From Xenorhabdus griffiniae (GTDB lineage: Bacteria > Pseudomonadota > Gammaproteobacteria > Enterobacterales > Enterobacteriaceae), in NCBI RefSeq assembly GCF_001028135.1, contig NZ_LDNM01000070.1, forward strand, positions 1-53,664: a stretch of 53,664 nucleotides of DNA, read 5' to 3'. Below, piece by piece: positions 7,646-15,878 of this stretch. The position numbers and the translations under genes are program-made. The notes below the pieces were generated by a model that made no database searches, was not told where the DNA came from, and saw only the letters and a list, made by a program, of their open reading frames with translations. The number at the start of each line of letters is the position of its first letter. Positions within the stretch are counted from its first letter, which is position 1.

Positions 7646-8998
7646 ATGAGTAAACATTACGATTATATTGCAATTGGTGGTGGCAGTGGCGGTATTGCTT
7701 CCATTAACCGTGCCGCTATATATGGGCAAAAATGTGCCCTGATCGAAGCAAAGGCGTTAGGTGGAACATGTGTTAATGTGGGCTGTGTACCAAAGAAAGT
7801 GATGTGGCACGCTGCTCAAATTGCGGAATCTATTCATCAATATGGTCCCGATTATGGTTTTGATACCACCGTCAATCACTTTGACTGGAAAAAACTTATT
7901 GCCAGCCGCACTGCTTATATTGAGCGTATCCATCAGTCATATGAACGCGTATTGAATAATAATAAGGTCGATGTTATTCAGGGATTTGCCCGTTTTGTTG
8001 ATGCGCATACTGTCGAGGTTAATGGCGAAAAAATCACGGCTGACCATATCCTGATCGCAACAGGGGGGCGTCCTGTACGTCCAGATATTCCCGGTGCGGA
8101 ATATGGCATTGATTCAGATGGTTTCTTCGAGCTGAATGAACTGCCGAAGCGTGTTGCTGTGGTCGGGGCTGGCTATATTGCTGTTGAAATCGCGGGTGTT
8201 TTGAATGCACTGGGTAGCGAAGCACATCTGTTTGTCCGTAAACATGCACCTTTGCGTTCTTTTGACCCCCTGATTGTGGAAACACTGTTGGAAGTCATCA
8301 AAAATGAAGGGCCAATACTGCATACAGAAGCAATATTACAGTCCGTGATTAAAAATAGTGATGGCAGCCTGACAGTTAAATTGCAGGATGGCCGGGAGCA
8401 GGTTGTTGATACGCTGATCTGGGCGATTGGGCGTGAGCCGATGACAGATAAACTGAATCTGGCCGCTACAGGTGTTGAACTGAATGAAAAAGGCTATATT
8501 CAGGTCGATAAATATCAGAACACCAATGTTAATGGTATTTATGCGGTGGGTGATAACACGGGCGCGGTGGAGTTGACGCCAGTTGCGATAGCCGCAGGGC
8601 GTCGTTTGTCAGAGCGTCTGTTTAATAATAAACCTGATGAGCATCTGGATTACACCAATATACCTACAGTGGTATTTAGCCATCCACCAATTGGCACGGT
8701 AGGTTTGACGGAGCCACAGGCAAAAGCTCAGTATGGTGAAGATCAGGTTAAGGTTTATACATCGTCATTCACCGCAATGTACACCGCAGTGACGCAGCAC
8801 CGTCAGCCATGCCGTATGAAGCTGGTCTGTATAGGAGCCAATGAGAAGATAGTCGGTATTCACGGTATCGGCTTTGGCATGGATGAAATACTGCAAGGTT
8901 TTGCGGTTGCGTTGAAAATGGGGGCAACGAAGAAGGATTTTGATAATACGGTTGCTATCCATCCGACGGCGGCAGAAGAGTTTGTGACGATGAGATAA
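7646..8998 (+). CDS. gorA: Glutathione-disulfide reductase
   Basis: 450 residues, the length of E. coli Gor. It reduces glutathione disulfide with NADPH and keeps the cytosol reducing. The FAD-binding motif GGGSGG lies at 11-16, followed by the redox-active pair Cys42/Cys47 in [13 protein letters not shown]. The NADPH domain has [11 protein letters not shown] at about 174, and the second FAD motif reads IYAVGD. The dimer-interface catalytic pair His439/Glu444 sits in HPTAAEEF near the C-terminus. These residues separate it from lipoamide dehydrogenase and trypanothione-type enzymes. It lies downstream of rlmJ and ends at a bidirectional terminator that also serves lsrK on the other strand. 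Confidence 0.95.
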   Translation: MSKHYDYIAIGGGSGGIASINRAAIYGQKCALIEAKALGGTCVNVGCVPKKVMWHAAQIAESIHQYGPDYGFDTTVNHFDWKKLIASRTAYIERIHQSYERVLNNNKVDVIQGFARFVDAHTVEVNGEKITADHILIATGGRPVRPDIPGAEYGIDSDGFFELNELPKRVAVVGAGYIAVEIAGVLNALGSEAHLFVRKHAPLRSFDPLIVETLLEVIKNEGPILHTEAILQSVIKNSDGSLTVKLQDGREQVVDTLIWAIGREPMTDKLNLAATGVELNEKGYIQVDKYQNTNVNGIYAVGDNTGAVELTPVAIAAGRRLSERLFNNKPDEHLDYTNIPTVVFSHPPIGTVGLTEPQAKAQYGEDQVKVYTSSFTAMYTAVTQHRQPCRMKLVCIGANEKIVGIHGIGFGMDEILQGFAVALKMGATKKDFDNTVAIHPTAAEEFVTMR

Positions 8999-9040
8999 TG
9001 GGATAGGTTTTAAGCGTAATTCCCCATTATTTATTGCTGA

Positions 9041-9068
9041 AAAAAGCCAGAGTTATTCTGGCTTTTTT
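9041..9068. terminator. Bidirectional terminator between gorA and lsrK
   Basis: The stem gccaga/tctggc with a 5-nt loop has A5 on the left and T6 on the right, so it can stop transcripts from both converging genes. Confidence 0.85.
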
Positions 9069-9120
9069 ATCTGAGATAGGCGCTACATCTCAGGTGGAAA
9101 GTTTTTTATTAAATGTTGAA

Positions 9121-10713
9121 TCACAACCCCGGTGCCTTCCATAACGAAGTTGTCAGCCCGTCATCCACCAGATGCAGTTGGTCTGCATACACCGCCTGCC
9201 AGTCTTTTTTCGCTTTCTGGTAAACCTCACGGTGGTTTAAATTCGGTTGATATTCCCGCTCCCAACGTACCAATCTTTCTCCTGTTGCGGGCATGGAAGC
9301 ATATAATCCAACCCCCACCCCTGCCGCAATGGCACAACCCAATGCCGTTGCCTCTTTTACCACAGGCACGCGAACAGGCAGCCCCGTAACGTCAGACAGG
9401 ATCTGGCTCCAGAGTTTGCCTTTTGCCCCACCGCCTGCGAAGACCAGCGATTCTGCCTGGACACCAGAGAAAGCCGAAACCATATCAAGGTTACAGGCCG
9501 AGACGATAGCGGCGTTTTCTTCCAGCGCCCGAAATAGCGTTGCCTTGTTGCATTTTTCTGGATCAATCGAGAGATTGAGGAAAGATGGCGCAGCGTGATA
9601 CCACGATTTAAAGCGCATAACATCGGAAAAAATCGGCATGACGCCATGTGCACCGGCAGGAACCCTTGCCGCCATCTCTTCCAGCAGATTGTAGGCATCA
9701 ACGCCCAGTCGTTCCGCCAGCCGTTTTTCTTCTGCGCAAAAAGCATCGCGGAACCAGCGCATGGTGAGACCGGTGAAAAAACTGATGGATTCTGCTTGTG
9801 CCATGCCGGGGATAACGTGCGGATTGATACGGATGTTCATGTTGGGGTCGGTGATCGGTTCAGGCAGGTTGACGACTTGCTGCCAGAATGTTCCGCCGAG
9901 TACTGCGGTTTGGGCGGGTTTGACGATACCAATGCCAAGGCAGCCGAGTTGAACATCGCCACCACCCATAATCACGGGAGTACCGCTGTTCAGGCCGCAT
10001 TCTGCCGCGGCTTTTGCCGTAATATAGCCGAGCAAGGTGCCCGTTTCTTTGACGGGAGAGAGGATATCAGAGCGCAATCCTGCCATTTCTAACAGGTTGG
10101 GGCACCAATCGCGGCTGGCTAAATTCAGCATGCCTGTTGTGCCCGCGTTAGAGGGATCAACGGCCAGCTCGCCACTTAGCATATAAGCCAGCCAATCACT
10201 GATCATGGTTAAGGTACTGGCTTGTTGATAGATATCAGGGCGATAGTGCGCTAGCCAAAGCAGGCGTGGCATGGCTCCCAATGCCAATGTTTGGCCGGAA
10301 TGGCGGTAGACATCATATTCAAAGGTATTATTGTAAAGCGCTTTCAGTTCGCTGACTTCACGACTGGAGCGGGCATCTACGTTGGCACATGCCCAGATAG
10401 GATCGCCGTCGCCATTATAAAGGACAATCCCTTCCCGCATTGAACAGGCGGCAACACCTTGAATCGACTTGGCAGGCAGTTCTGCCTTTTGCAGTGCCTG
10501 CCGAATGCATTGGCAGGCCAGTTGCCAGTTATTTTTCAGATCAAATTCCATTGAACCCGCAACATTCGGTACGGGATGGTGTATCCATTCAGCTTGTCCA
10601 ACGGAAACCTGATTGCCTTCGAGATCAAATATAACTGCCCGGATACTGCCAGTTCCTGCATCAAGCGCCATCAGATACTTCCCTGATGGGGGGGTATAAG
10701 CGCGTTGATTCAT
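9121..10713 (-). CDS. lsrK: Autoinducer-2 kinase LsrK
   Basis: 530 residues, exactly the E. coli LsrK length when started at the ATG at 10711-10713 (MNQRAYTPP), with gagga upstream. An earlier in-frame start would add 14 residues not found in the family. LsrK is a FGGY-type sugar kinase that phosphorylates imported autoinducer-2 (DPD), trapping it and creating the ligand of the LsrR repressor. Visible family blocks are [17 protein letters not shown] at the N-terminus, [11 protein letters not shown], a central [11 protein letters not shown], and [14 protein letters not shown] near 435-450. In E. coli it is paired with lsrR and divergent from lsrACDBFG. Here it is divergent from lsrF, while lsrR and the transporter genes are not at the locus. 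Confidence 0.95.
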   Translation of the reverse strand: MNQRAYTPPSGKYLMALDAGTGSIRAVIFDLEGNQVSVGQAEWIHHPVPNVAGSMEFDLKNNWQLACQCIRQALQKAELPAKSIQGVAACSMREGIVLYNGDGDPIWACANVDARSSREVSELKALYNNTFEYDVYRHSGQTLALGAMPRLLWLAHYRPDIYQQASTLTMISDWLAYMLSGELAVDPSNAGTTGMLNLASRDWCPNLLEMAGLRSDILSPVKETGTLLGYITAKAAAECGLNSGTPVIMGGGDVQLGCLGIGIVKPAQTAVLGGTFWQQVVNLPEPITDPNMNIRINPHVIPGMAQAESISFFTGLTMRWFRDAFCAEEKRLAERLGVDAYNLLEEMAARVPAGAHGVMPIFSDVMRFKSWYHAAPSFLNLSIDPEKCNKATLFRALEENAAIVSACNLDMVSAFSGVQAESLVFAGGGAKGKLWSQILSDVTGLPVRVPVVKEATALGCAIAAGVGVGLYASMPATGERLVRWEREYQPNLNHREVYQKAKKDWQAVYADQLHLVDDGLTTSLWKAPGL

Positions 10714-10862
10714 GATGCTATCCTCGTCTGTCGTTACCTTTGTTCGATATGTCACAGGGAGTGGATGAGTACTATTCGTCGATCAATTTTCATAGCGATC
10801 TGAATGGACTTTAACATAACTTTAACTTTTTCACAGAATGTGATCGGAATACTGCAAAAATC

Positions 10863-10916
10863 TATAATTATGAATTAGAGTTTTGAACAAAAATATTTTT
10901 AATAAATAAATGTTCA
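10863..10916 (+). promoter_or_regulatory. lsrK-lsrF divergent control region with LsrR-like inverted repeat
   Basis: The 298-bp gap between lsrK and lsrF holds a perfect TATAAT at 10863-10868 on the plus strand. An inverted repeat follows, TGAACA at 10884-10889 and TGTTCA at 10911-10916, separated by 21 AT-rich bases. Half-sites of this type are associated with LsrR in E. coli. lsrF follows about 95 bp further on, with a strong tggaggga ribosome site. No lsrR gene is in the window, so the regulator would have to be encoded elsewhere. Confidence 0.4.
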
Positions 10917-11011
10917 TGTTTGGTTATTTTTCACCAAAGACAATATCAATCAGTACGGTTTCTAATTCATGGGGCGGGTATACAGCCCCTGACACCTTTC
11001 TGGAGGGAGAA

Positions 11012-11896
11012 ATGGCAGATTTAGATGATATCAAAGAGGGTAAAGATTTTGGCATTAATACACCGCAACAGAACACGCTGTTTGAACTGAAAGGCTGTGG
11101 TGCGCTGGATTGGGGTATGCAGTCCCGTTTGTCACGGATTTTCAATCCCACCACCAATAAAACGGTGATGCTGGCATTTGACCACGGTTATTTTCAGGGA
11201 CCAACGACAGGCCTGGAGCGTATTGATATCAATATCGCCCCGCTGTTTGAATATACCGATGTGTTGATGTGTACCCGCGGTATCCTGCGCAGTCAGGTTC
11301 CGCCTGCAACCAATAAACCTGTCGTCCTGCGTGCGTCTGGGGCGAACTCGATTCTGACTGAACTCTCCAATGAAGCTGTTGCGGTGGCGATGGAAGATGC
11401 ACTGCGCCTCAATGTCTGTGCGGTTGCAGCACAGGTCTATATCGGTTCAGAACACGAACACCAATCTATCAAGAACATTATCAAGCTGGTGGATCAGGGA
11501 ACACGTTATGGCATGCCAACAATGGCGGTGACGGGCGTCGGTAAAGATATGGCGCGTGACCAACGTTACTTCTCGCTGGCGACTCGCATTGCAGCTGAAA
11601 TGGGGGCGAACATCATCAAAACCTATTATGTCGAAAGCGGTTTTGAGCGGATTGTGGCGGGTTGTCCAGTGCCGATTGTGATTGCGGGTGGTAAAAAATT
11701 GCCGGAACCGGAGGCGTTGAATATGTGCTATCAGGCGATTGATCAGGGAGCGTCTGGTGTGGATATGGGACGCAATATCTTCCAGTCGGAAGCCCCTGTT
11801 GCGATGCTGAAAGCGGTGCAGGCCGTGGTGCATCATCATGAGAAACCTGCTCAGGCTTATGAGCTTTTCCTGAGTGAAAAAGCCAGGGGGAAATAA
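11012..11896 (+). CDS. lsrF: 3-hydroxy-5-phosphonooxypentane-2,4-dione thiolase LsrF
   Basis: 294 residues starting [14 protein letters not shown] behind tggaggga. The frame is open 102 bp further upstream, but that part has no family similarity. LsrF is a class I aldolase-like (beta/alpha)8 protein that transfers the acetyl group of the isomerised phospho-AI-2 to CoA, the last step in removing the signal. Family blocks include [31 protein letters not shown] [16 protein letters not shown], the Schiff-base region around [10 protein letters not shown], and [26 protein letters not shown]. It is followed after one base by lsrG. In E. coli the gene sits behind lsrB; here it is first in its operon. 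Confidence 0.95.
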   Translation: MADLDDIKEGKDFGINTPQQNTLFELKGCGALDWGMQSRLSRIFNPTTNKTVMLAFDHGYFQGPTTGLERIDINIAPLFEYTDVLMCTRGILRSQVPPATNKPVVLRASGANSILTELSNEAVAVAMEDALRLNVCAVAAQVYIGSEHEHQSIKNIIKLVDQGTRYGMPTMAVTGVGKDMARDQRYFSLATRIAAEMGANIIKTYYVESGFERIVAGCPVPIVIAGGKKLPEPEALNMCYQAIDQGASGVDMGRNIFQSEAPVAMLKAVQAVVHHHEKPAQAYELFLSEKARGK

Positions 11897-11897
11897 T

Positions 11898-12197
11898 ATG
11901 CACGTCACATTAGTGGAAATTAATGTTAAGGCCGACAAGATAGACGAATTTATCGAAGTATTTCGGGATAATCACTTTGGCTCTGTTAAAGAGCCGGGTA
12001 ATTTACGGTTCGATGTATTGCGTGATGAGAATATCCCGACTCGCTTCTATATCTATGAAGCCTATGCTGACGAAGCGGCAGTTGCAGCGCATAAGAAAAC
12101 GCCTCATTACCTGCGTTGTGTTGAAAAACTGGAAGCATTGATGACTGAACCCCGTAAAAAAACCACGTTTATTGGTTTGATGCCGGAAGGGAAGTAA
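11898..12197 (+). CDS. lsrG: (4S)-4-hydroxy-5-phosphonooxypentane-2,3-dione isomerase LsrG
   Basis: 99 residues of the antibiotic-biosynthesis monooxygenase-like (ABM) ferredoxin fold: [26 protein letters not shown], then [20 protein letters not shown] and [18 protein letters not shown]. LsrG isomerises phospho-AI-2 so that LsrF can cleave it. The start chosen is the ATG one base after the lsrF stop; the frame extends upstream into lsrF but those codons are not part of the family. The lsrF-lsrG spacing implies one transcript and coupled translation. No terminator is obvious before the convergent mobB. Confidence 0.93.
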   Translation: MHVTLVEINVKADKIDEFIEVFRDNHFGSVKEPGNLRFDVLRDENIPTRFYIYEAYADEAAVAAHKKTPHYLRCVEKLEALMTEPRKKTTFIGLMPEGK

Positions 12198-12253
12198 GGC
12201 AAGGGGACATCAGGTCGAGTGACAGGAAATATTTCTTATTGTTATAACCACGG

Positions 12254-12778
12254 TTATTGATGTAACCACTCGGCAATAAACGCTGCCACTTGTTCCGGCC
12301 GATTAATATCAAACTGTGGAAGTGGTGTTGCCAGCGTAATATCGCTGGCAATTGCTATGACATGCGGATCGAGAAGCTCATCAACGGTAGAGTTTAAGCC
12401 ATCTCGATAAAGTGCGATTTTGGGGATGGGTTCATGTTTGAATCCTTCAACCAAAATCAGATCCGACAAATTGACATCAAATTGACGGGCAAGGTAGTCA
12501 AGATCCAGTTTCGGCAACTCTGGGGTTTCAGTCATCAAAGCCCAGCGTTGCTGGCTGGCAACCAATGTTTGTGCCGCCCCCGCTTTGCGTAGCTCGTAGC
12601 TGTCCTTGCCGGGCTTATCGACATCCATATTGTGGTGAGTATGCTTAATCAGCCCAACGCGGATGTGTTGCTGGCGTAACAGTGGAATAACGTGCTTCAA
12701 TAGTGTCGTTTTTCCGGTTCCACTATAAGCGGTGATACCCAGAATAGGCAGTGTTGTGTTGTTGGTGCTGTGGTTCAT
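12254..12778 (-). CDS. mobB: Molybdopterin-guanine dinucleotide biosynthesis adapter MobB
   Basis: 174 residues beginning MNHSTNNTTLPILGITAYSGTGKTT. The Walker A motif GYSGTGKTT-type (AYSGTGKTT) lies at about 16-24 in the P-loop NTPase fold. MobB binds GTP and helps MobA attach GMP to molybdopterin, making the bis-MGD cofactor of molybdoenzymes such as DMSO and nitrate reductases. Its ATG overlaps the mobA stop (ATGA, 12775-12778), so the pair is translationally coupled in the order mobA-mobB. The longer reading frame to 12811 lies inside mobA and is rejected. Length equals E. coli MobB (175) within one residue. Confidence 0.92.
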   Translation of the reverse strand: MNHSTNNTTLPILGITAYSGTGKTTLLKHVIPLLRQQHIRVGLIKHTHHNMDVDKPGKDSYELRKAGAAQTLVASQQRWALMTETPELPKLDLDYLARQFDVNLSDLILVEGFKHEPIPKIALYRDGLNSTVDELLDPHVIAIASDITLATPLPQFDINRPEQVAAFIAEWLHQ

Positions 12779-13362
12779 GCCATCTCCTGAAGGCGTTTCC
12801 AATGATGGCATTCTTCAGGGGTATTTAAGTTGGTGAACGCATTGGGATTGGGAAAATAGACCGCTTTTGCCTTAATCATCTGCATAAAGAACATCAGTTT
12901 TCTGTCTCCCAAAGCCAGATAGCTTTCCAGGCGGGGGATTAGTCTGCGGTGCATTAATACCAGAGTAGGATGAGCGCGTTCGCAGTCATGAGCATAAGCC
13001 GCCAAGGCGTTTTGTTTGTAGTGCCACAGTGTTGCGACCAGGTTTTCCGGGAAATTGGGGACATCGCAAGGAACAAATACCACCCACTCGTGGATGGCGC
13101 TTTTTAAAACCGCCAGCATACCTGCCAATGGCCCGGAAAAATCGGCAATGATATCCGGTATGACGGGATAGCCACTCTGATAATAAACCGCCAGATTGCG
13201 ATTGGCATTAACCAACAGTTCATGAACCTGCGGCTGCAATCTTGTGGCAATGTGTTGGTAGAGTGGTGCATTGTTAAATTGCAGCAATCCTTTGTCGTTT
13301 CCTCCCATGCGGGTGGATAATCCTCCAGCCAGAATTGCGCCACTGATTTTTGGATGCGTCAT
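12775..13362 (-). CDS. mobA: Molybdenum cofactor guanylyltransferase MobA
   Basis: 195 residues (E. coli 194). The nucleotidyltransferase signature LAGGLSTRMGGNDKGLL at about 11-27 binds GTP, and the metal-binding Asp is in FVPCDVPNFP at about 97-105. MobA transfers GMP from GTP to molybdopterin bound to molybdate, with MobB as helper. It is the promoter-proximal gene of mobAB and is divergent from yihD, with a gap of about 187 bp, the same order as in E. coli (mobB-mobA-yihD-srkA-dsbA). Confidence 0.95.
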   Translation of the reverse strand: MTHPKISGAILAGGLSTRMGGNDKGLLQFNNAPLYQHIATRLQPQVHELLVNANRNLAVYYQSGYPVIPDIIADFSGPLAGMLAVLKSAIHEWVVFVPCDVPNFPENLVATLWHYKQNALAAYAHDCERAHPTLVLMHRRLIPRLESYLALGDRKLMFFMQMIKAKAVYFPNPNAFTNLNTPEECHHWKRLQEMA

Positions 13363-13549
13363 GTAAAATCACCTGATATTGGGCAATGAAATATTTAATG
13401 TTTGGTATACCCTTTGTCTTTCAATTGTGAATCAATATCTCACCATGCTGCTTGAGGTGGCAGTATAACTTTACGCTGATTGACAGACCAATGCTTTCTC
13501 AAAGTCATTAACCCTGCTAATTTGTATCGTGATTTATAAGGAACTAAAA

Positions 13550-13819
13550 ATGAAGTATCACCGCCTCAATGAAGTTATCGAACTTTTACATCCAGTATGG
13601 AAGAATGAGCCGAATTTAAATTTGCTGGCACTTTTGCAAAAACTGGCTGATGAAGCGGGATTCACAGGGCAGTTGTCTGAATTAACGGATGATATTTTGA
13701 TTTATCACCTGAAAATGCGCGGTACGGATAGCCATGCAGAAATCCCTGGGTTGAAAAAAGATTATGAAGCAGATTTTAAGACGGCATTGTTGCGTGCCCG
13801 GGGCATTATTGAAGATTGA
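13550..13819 (+). CDS. yihD: YihD family protein (DUF1040)
   Basis: 89 residues, identical in length to E. coli YihD, starting [17 protein letters not shown]. The frame opens 21 bp earlier, but the family start and the taaggaact ribosome site fix this ATG. The protein is small and mostly helical, with a strongly conserved block [14 protein letters not shown] and the end [15 protein letters not shown]. No biochemical function is established for it. It leads the yihD-srkA-dsbA group, with srkA starting 18 bp after its stop. Confidence 0.9.
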   Translation: MKYHRLNEVIELLHPVWKNEPNLNLLALLQKLADEAGFTGQLSELTDDILIYHLKMRGTDSHAEIPGLKKDYEADFKTALLRARGIIED

Positions 13820-13837
13820 TAAAGAGAGAACTGTGTT

Positions 13838-14827
13838 GTGACAGAACCGAAAGCTTTTAATTTCCAAAATATTACGCCAGATTTAATCATGGATGCATTG
13901 GGGCAATCTGGCCTGTATCTTGATTCTGGTCTGACTGAACTGAACAGCTATGAAAATCGGGTGTATCAGTTCATGGATGAGAACCGCAAACGCTATGTTG
14001 TGAAATTTTATCGCCCCCTGCGCTGGAGCCAGCAGCAAATTCAGGAAGAACACGATTTTGCCCATGAATTGCAGCAGGCTGATTTGCCCGTGGCAGCCCC
14101 GTTAATGTTTGACGGGCAGACAGTGCTGAATTACGGCGGTTTCTTTTTTGCCATTTTTCCCAGTGTGGGGGGGCGTCAGTACGAGTCAGATAGTTTTGAC
14201 CAATTGGAAGACGTTGGGCGATTGCTGGGAAGAATGCATCAAATCGGGGCAAAAAAGCCATTTTCTGCTCGTCCTACCCTTAATCTGAATGAATATTTAT
14301 ATCAGCCGTACCAACATCTCGCTGAATGTAAACTCATTTCCGCCCGGCATAAACAGAATTTTCTGGTTGCACTCGATGAATTGAATCAGGCAGTCGCAAG
14401 CCAATGGCATGATAACTGGCAAGTATTGCGGCTGCATGGTGATTGCCATGCTGGTAATATCTTGTGGCGTGATGAAGCATGGTTTGTGGATCTTGATGAT
14501 GCCCGCAATGGTCCCGCTATTCAGGATTTGTGGATGTTGCTGAGTGGCTCACGGCAAGAAAGGGTGATCCAGTTGGATATCTTGCTTGAGTCATATGGTC
14601 AGTTTATGGCATTTGATCCCAAGACATTGGCGTTAATAGAGCCTCTGCGTGCGATGCGAATGGTCTATTATTTAGCCTGGGTTGCTCGTCGCTGGCAAGA
14701 TCCGGCTTTTCCAAAAGCGTTTCCGTGGATGGCTGATAGTGATTTTTGGCATAAGCAAGTGAGTCTTTTTTCTGAACAAGTCAGGCTGTTACAGGAACCG
14801 CCTTTACAGCTTAATCCGATGTATTAA
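13838..14827 (+). CDS. srkA: Stress response kinase SrkA (YihE/RdoA)
   Basis: 329 residues (E. coli 328) from a GTG start preceded by aaagagaga. It is a Ser/Thr protein kinase of the aminoglycoside-phosphotransferase fold that counteracts MazF-linked death and envelope stress in E. coli. The lysine in RYVVKFYRP at about 54 should bind ATP. The catalytic loop LRLHGDCHAGNILW lies at about 200 and the metal-binding motif FVDLDDA at about 220. dsbA begins 18 bp after its stop, matching the co-transcribed, Cpx-controlled srkA-dsbA pair of E. coli. I did not find a convincing CpxR box. Confidence 0.93.
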   Translation: MTEPKAFNFQNITPDLIMDALGQSGLYLDSGLTELNSYENRVYQFMDENRKRYVVKFYRPLRWSQQQIQEEHDFAHELQQADLPVAAPLMFDGQTVLNYGGFFFAIFPSVGGRQYESDSFDQLEDVGRLLGRMHQIGAKKPFSARPTLNLNEYLYQPYQHLAECKLISARHKQNFLVALDELNQAVASQWHDNWQVLRLHGDCHAGNILWRDEAWFVDLDDARNGPAIQDLWMLLSGSRQERVIQLDILLESYGQFMAFDPKTLALIEPLRAMRMVYYLAWVARRWQDPAFPKAFPWMADSDFWHKQVSLFSEQVRLLQEPPLQLNPMY

Positions 14828-14845
14828 TTTTTTTGGAGACCATTT

Positions 14846-15469
14846 ATGAAGAAATTTTGGCTAGCGCTGGTGGGAGCATTTATGGCATTTAATGCTGCTG
14901 CTTCCGGTTTTTCTGAAGGCAAACAGTATACCGAGTTAAAAGATCCGGTTGCAAATCAGCCTCAGGTGGTGGAGTTTTTTTCTTTTTATTGTCCTCACTG
15001 CTATCAGTTTGAAAATACGTATCACGTTCCTGCTACGGTTGAGAAAAACTTGCCAGCAGGTGTGACTCATGAACGTTATCATGTGGATTTTCTGGGGCCG
15101 TTGGGCAAAGCATTGACCGATGCCTGGGCAGTCGCCATTGTCATGAAGATTGAAGATAAAGTCACTCCTATTTTGTTTGATGGCATTCAGAAAAGCCAAA
15201 CCATCACTAGCAAGGACGATATCCGCAATGCCTTCATCAAAGCGGGTATATCTGGTGAAGAGTATGATGCAGCCCTGAACAGCTTTATCGTGCAGTCGGT
15301 AGCGGCTAAAGAGCGTCAGGCAGCCAAAGATTTCAACTTACGTGGTGTTCCAGCGATGTTTGTTAATGGTAAGTACCTGATCAACAATGGCGGAATTGAC
15401 ACTCGTTCAGCTTTGGACTACTCACAGAAATTTTCTGAGGTCGTGAACTATCTGGTAAACAAAAAATAA
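14846..15469 (+). CDS. dsbA: Thiol:disulfide interchange protein DsbA
   Basis: 207 residues. A signal peptide (MKKFWLALVGAFMAFNAAA) exports it to the periplasm. The active site is CPHC at 49-52 in FFSFYCPHCYQFE, and the cis-proline loop is RGVPAMFVNG near 171-180. DsbA oxidises cysteine pairs in newly exported proteins and is itself re-oxidised by DsbB. The sequence is full length with the inserted helical domain between the thioredoxin halves. A tttggag ribosome site and an 18-bp gap link it to srkA. In E. coli yihF and yihG follow on the way to polA; both are missing here. Confidence 0.96.
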   Translation: MKKFWLALVGAFMAFNAAASGFSEGKQYTELKDPVANQPQVVEFFSFYCPHCYQFENTYHVPATVEKNLPAGVTHERYHVDFLGPLGKALTDAWAVAIVMKIEDKVTPILFDGIQKSQTITSKDDIRNAFIKAGISGEEYDAALNSFIVQSVAAKERQAAKDFNLRGVPAMFVNGKYLINNGGIDTRSALDYSQKFSEVVNYLVNKK

Positions 15470-15524
15470 GTTGCAAGAAGGTAGCGTAACGAAACAAAAA
15501 TGCGAGTATTAATATAAAATAATA

Positions 15525-15565
15525 CAGGTATTGTGCCAGCCATGAGAGAGTTGGCACAATACCTG
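15525..15565. repeat. 14-bp perfect inverted repeat after dsbA
   Basis: Arms caggtattgtgcca (15525-15538) and tggcacaatacctg (15552-15565) are exact reverse complements around a 13-base loop. No T-run follows on the plus strand (ccaaaaaac), so it is not a standard intrinsic terminator. It could stabilise the dsbA transcript end, as REP-like hairpins do. Confidence 0.6.
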
Positions 15566-15741
15566 CCAAAAAACACCTTTCATAACATAAACTCCGGTAA
15601 TATCCACAAGTCAGTGATTTTAAAGCGGTTGTAATATTTATTTAATATTTCGCGTAATTCATTGATTTTTACCTCCTGTTATCCTCTCTTTGCGGTGATA
15701 TACATAAATCTGTTTTATATGCCATTTTTTTGTGCACAAAG

Positions 15742-15750
15742 TTATCCACA
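15742..15750 (+). promoter_or_regulatory. Perfect DnaA box upstream of polA
   Basis: TTATCCACA, the strong R1-type DnaA-binding sequence, lies 129 bp before the polA start codon. DnaA has been reported to stimulate polA expression in E. coli, so the site may be functional. It is the only perfect box in the 410-bp dsbA-polA gap, which otherwise holds the inverted repeat above and no gene. Confidence 0.5.
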
Positions 15751-15878
15751 GAGCACTGATCAGAATATTTGTCATAAAATGCAAGTTAGTACGAGAAAAT
15801 TCCCGCAAAATTCGTCTATAACGACACAGTATGGCATTCTATTCTTTATTCATCCCACAGAACGACGAAGAAAATTTT

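Noticed and set aside
10831-10843. tcaca-gaa-tgtga as a possible CRP site in the lsrK-lsrF gap
   Set aside because: The half-sites are in reversed order and only 3 bp apart. CRP needs TGTGA, 6 bp, TCACA.
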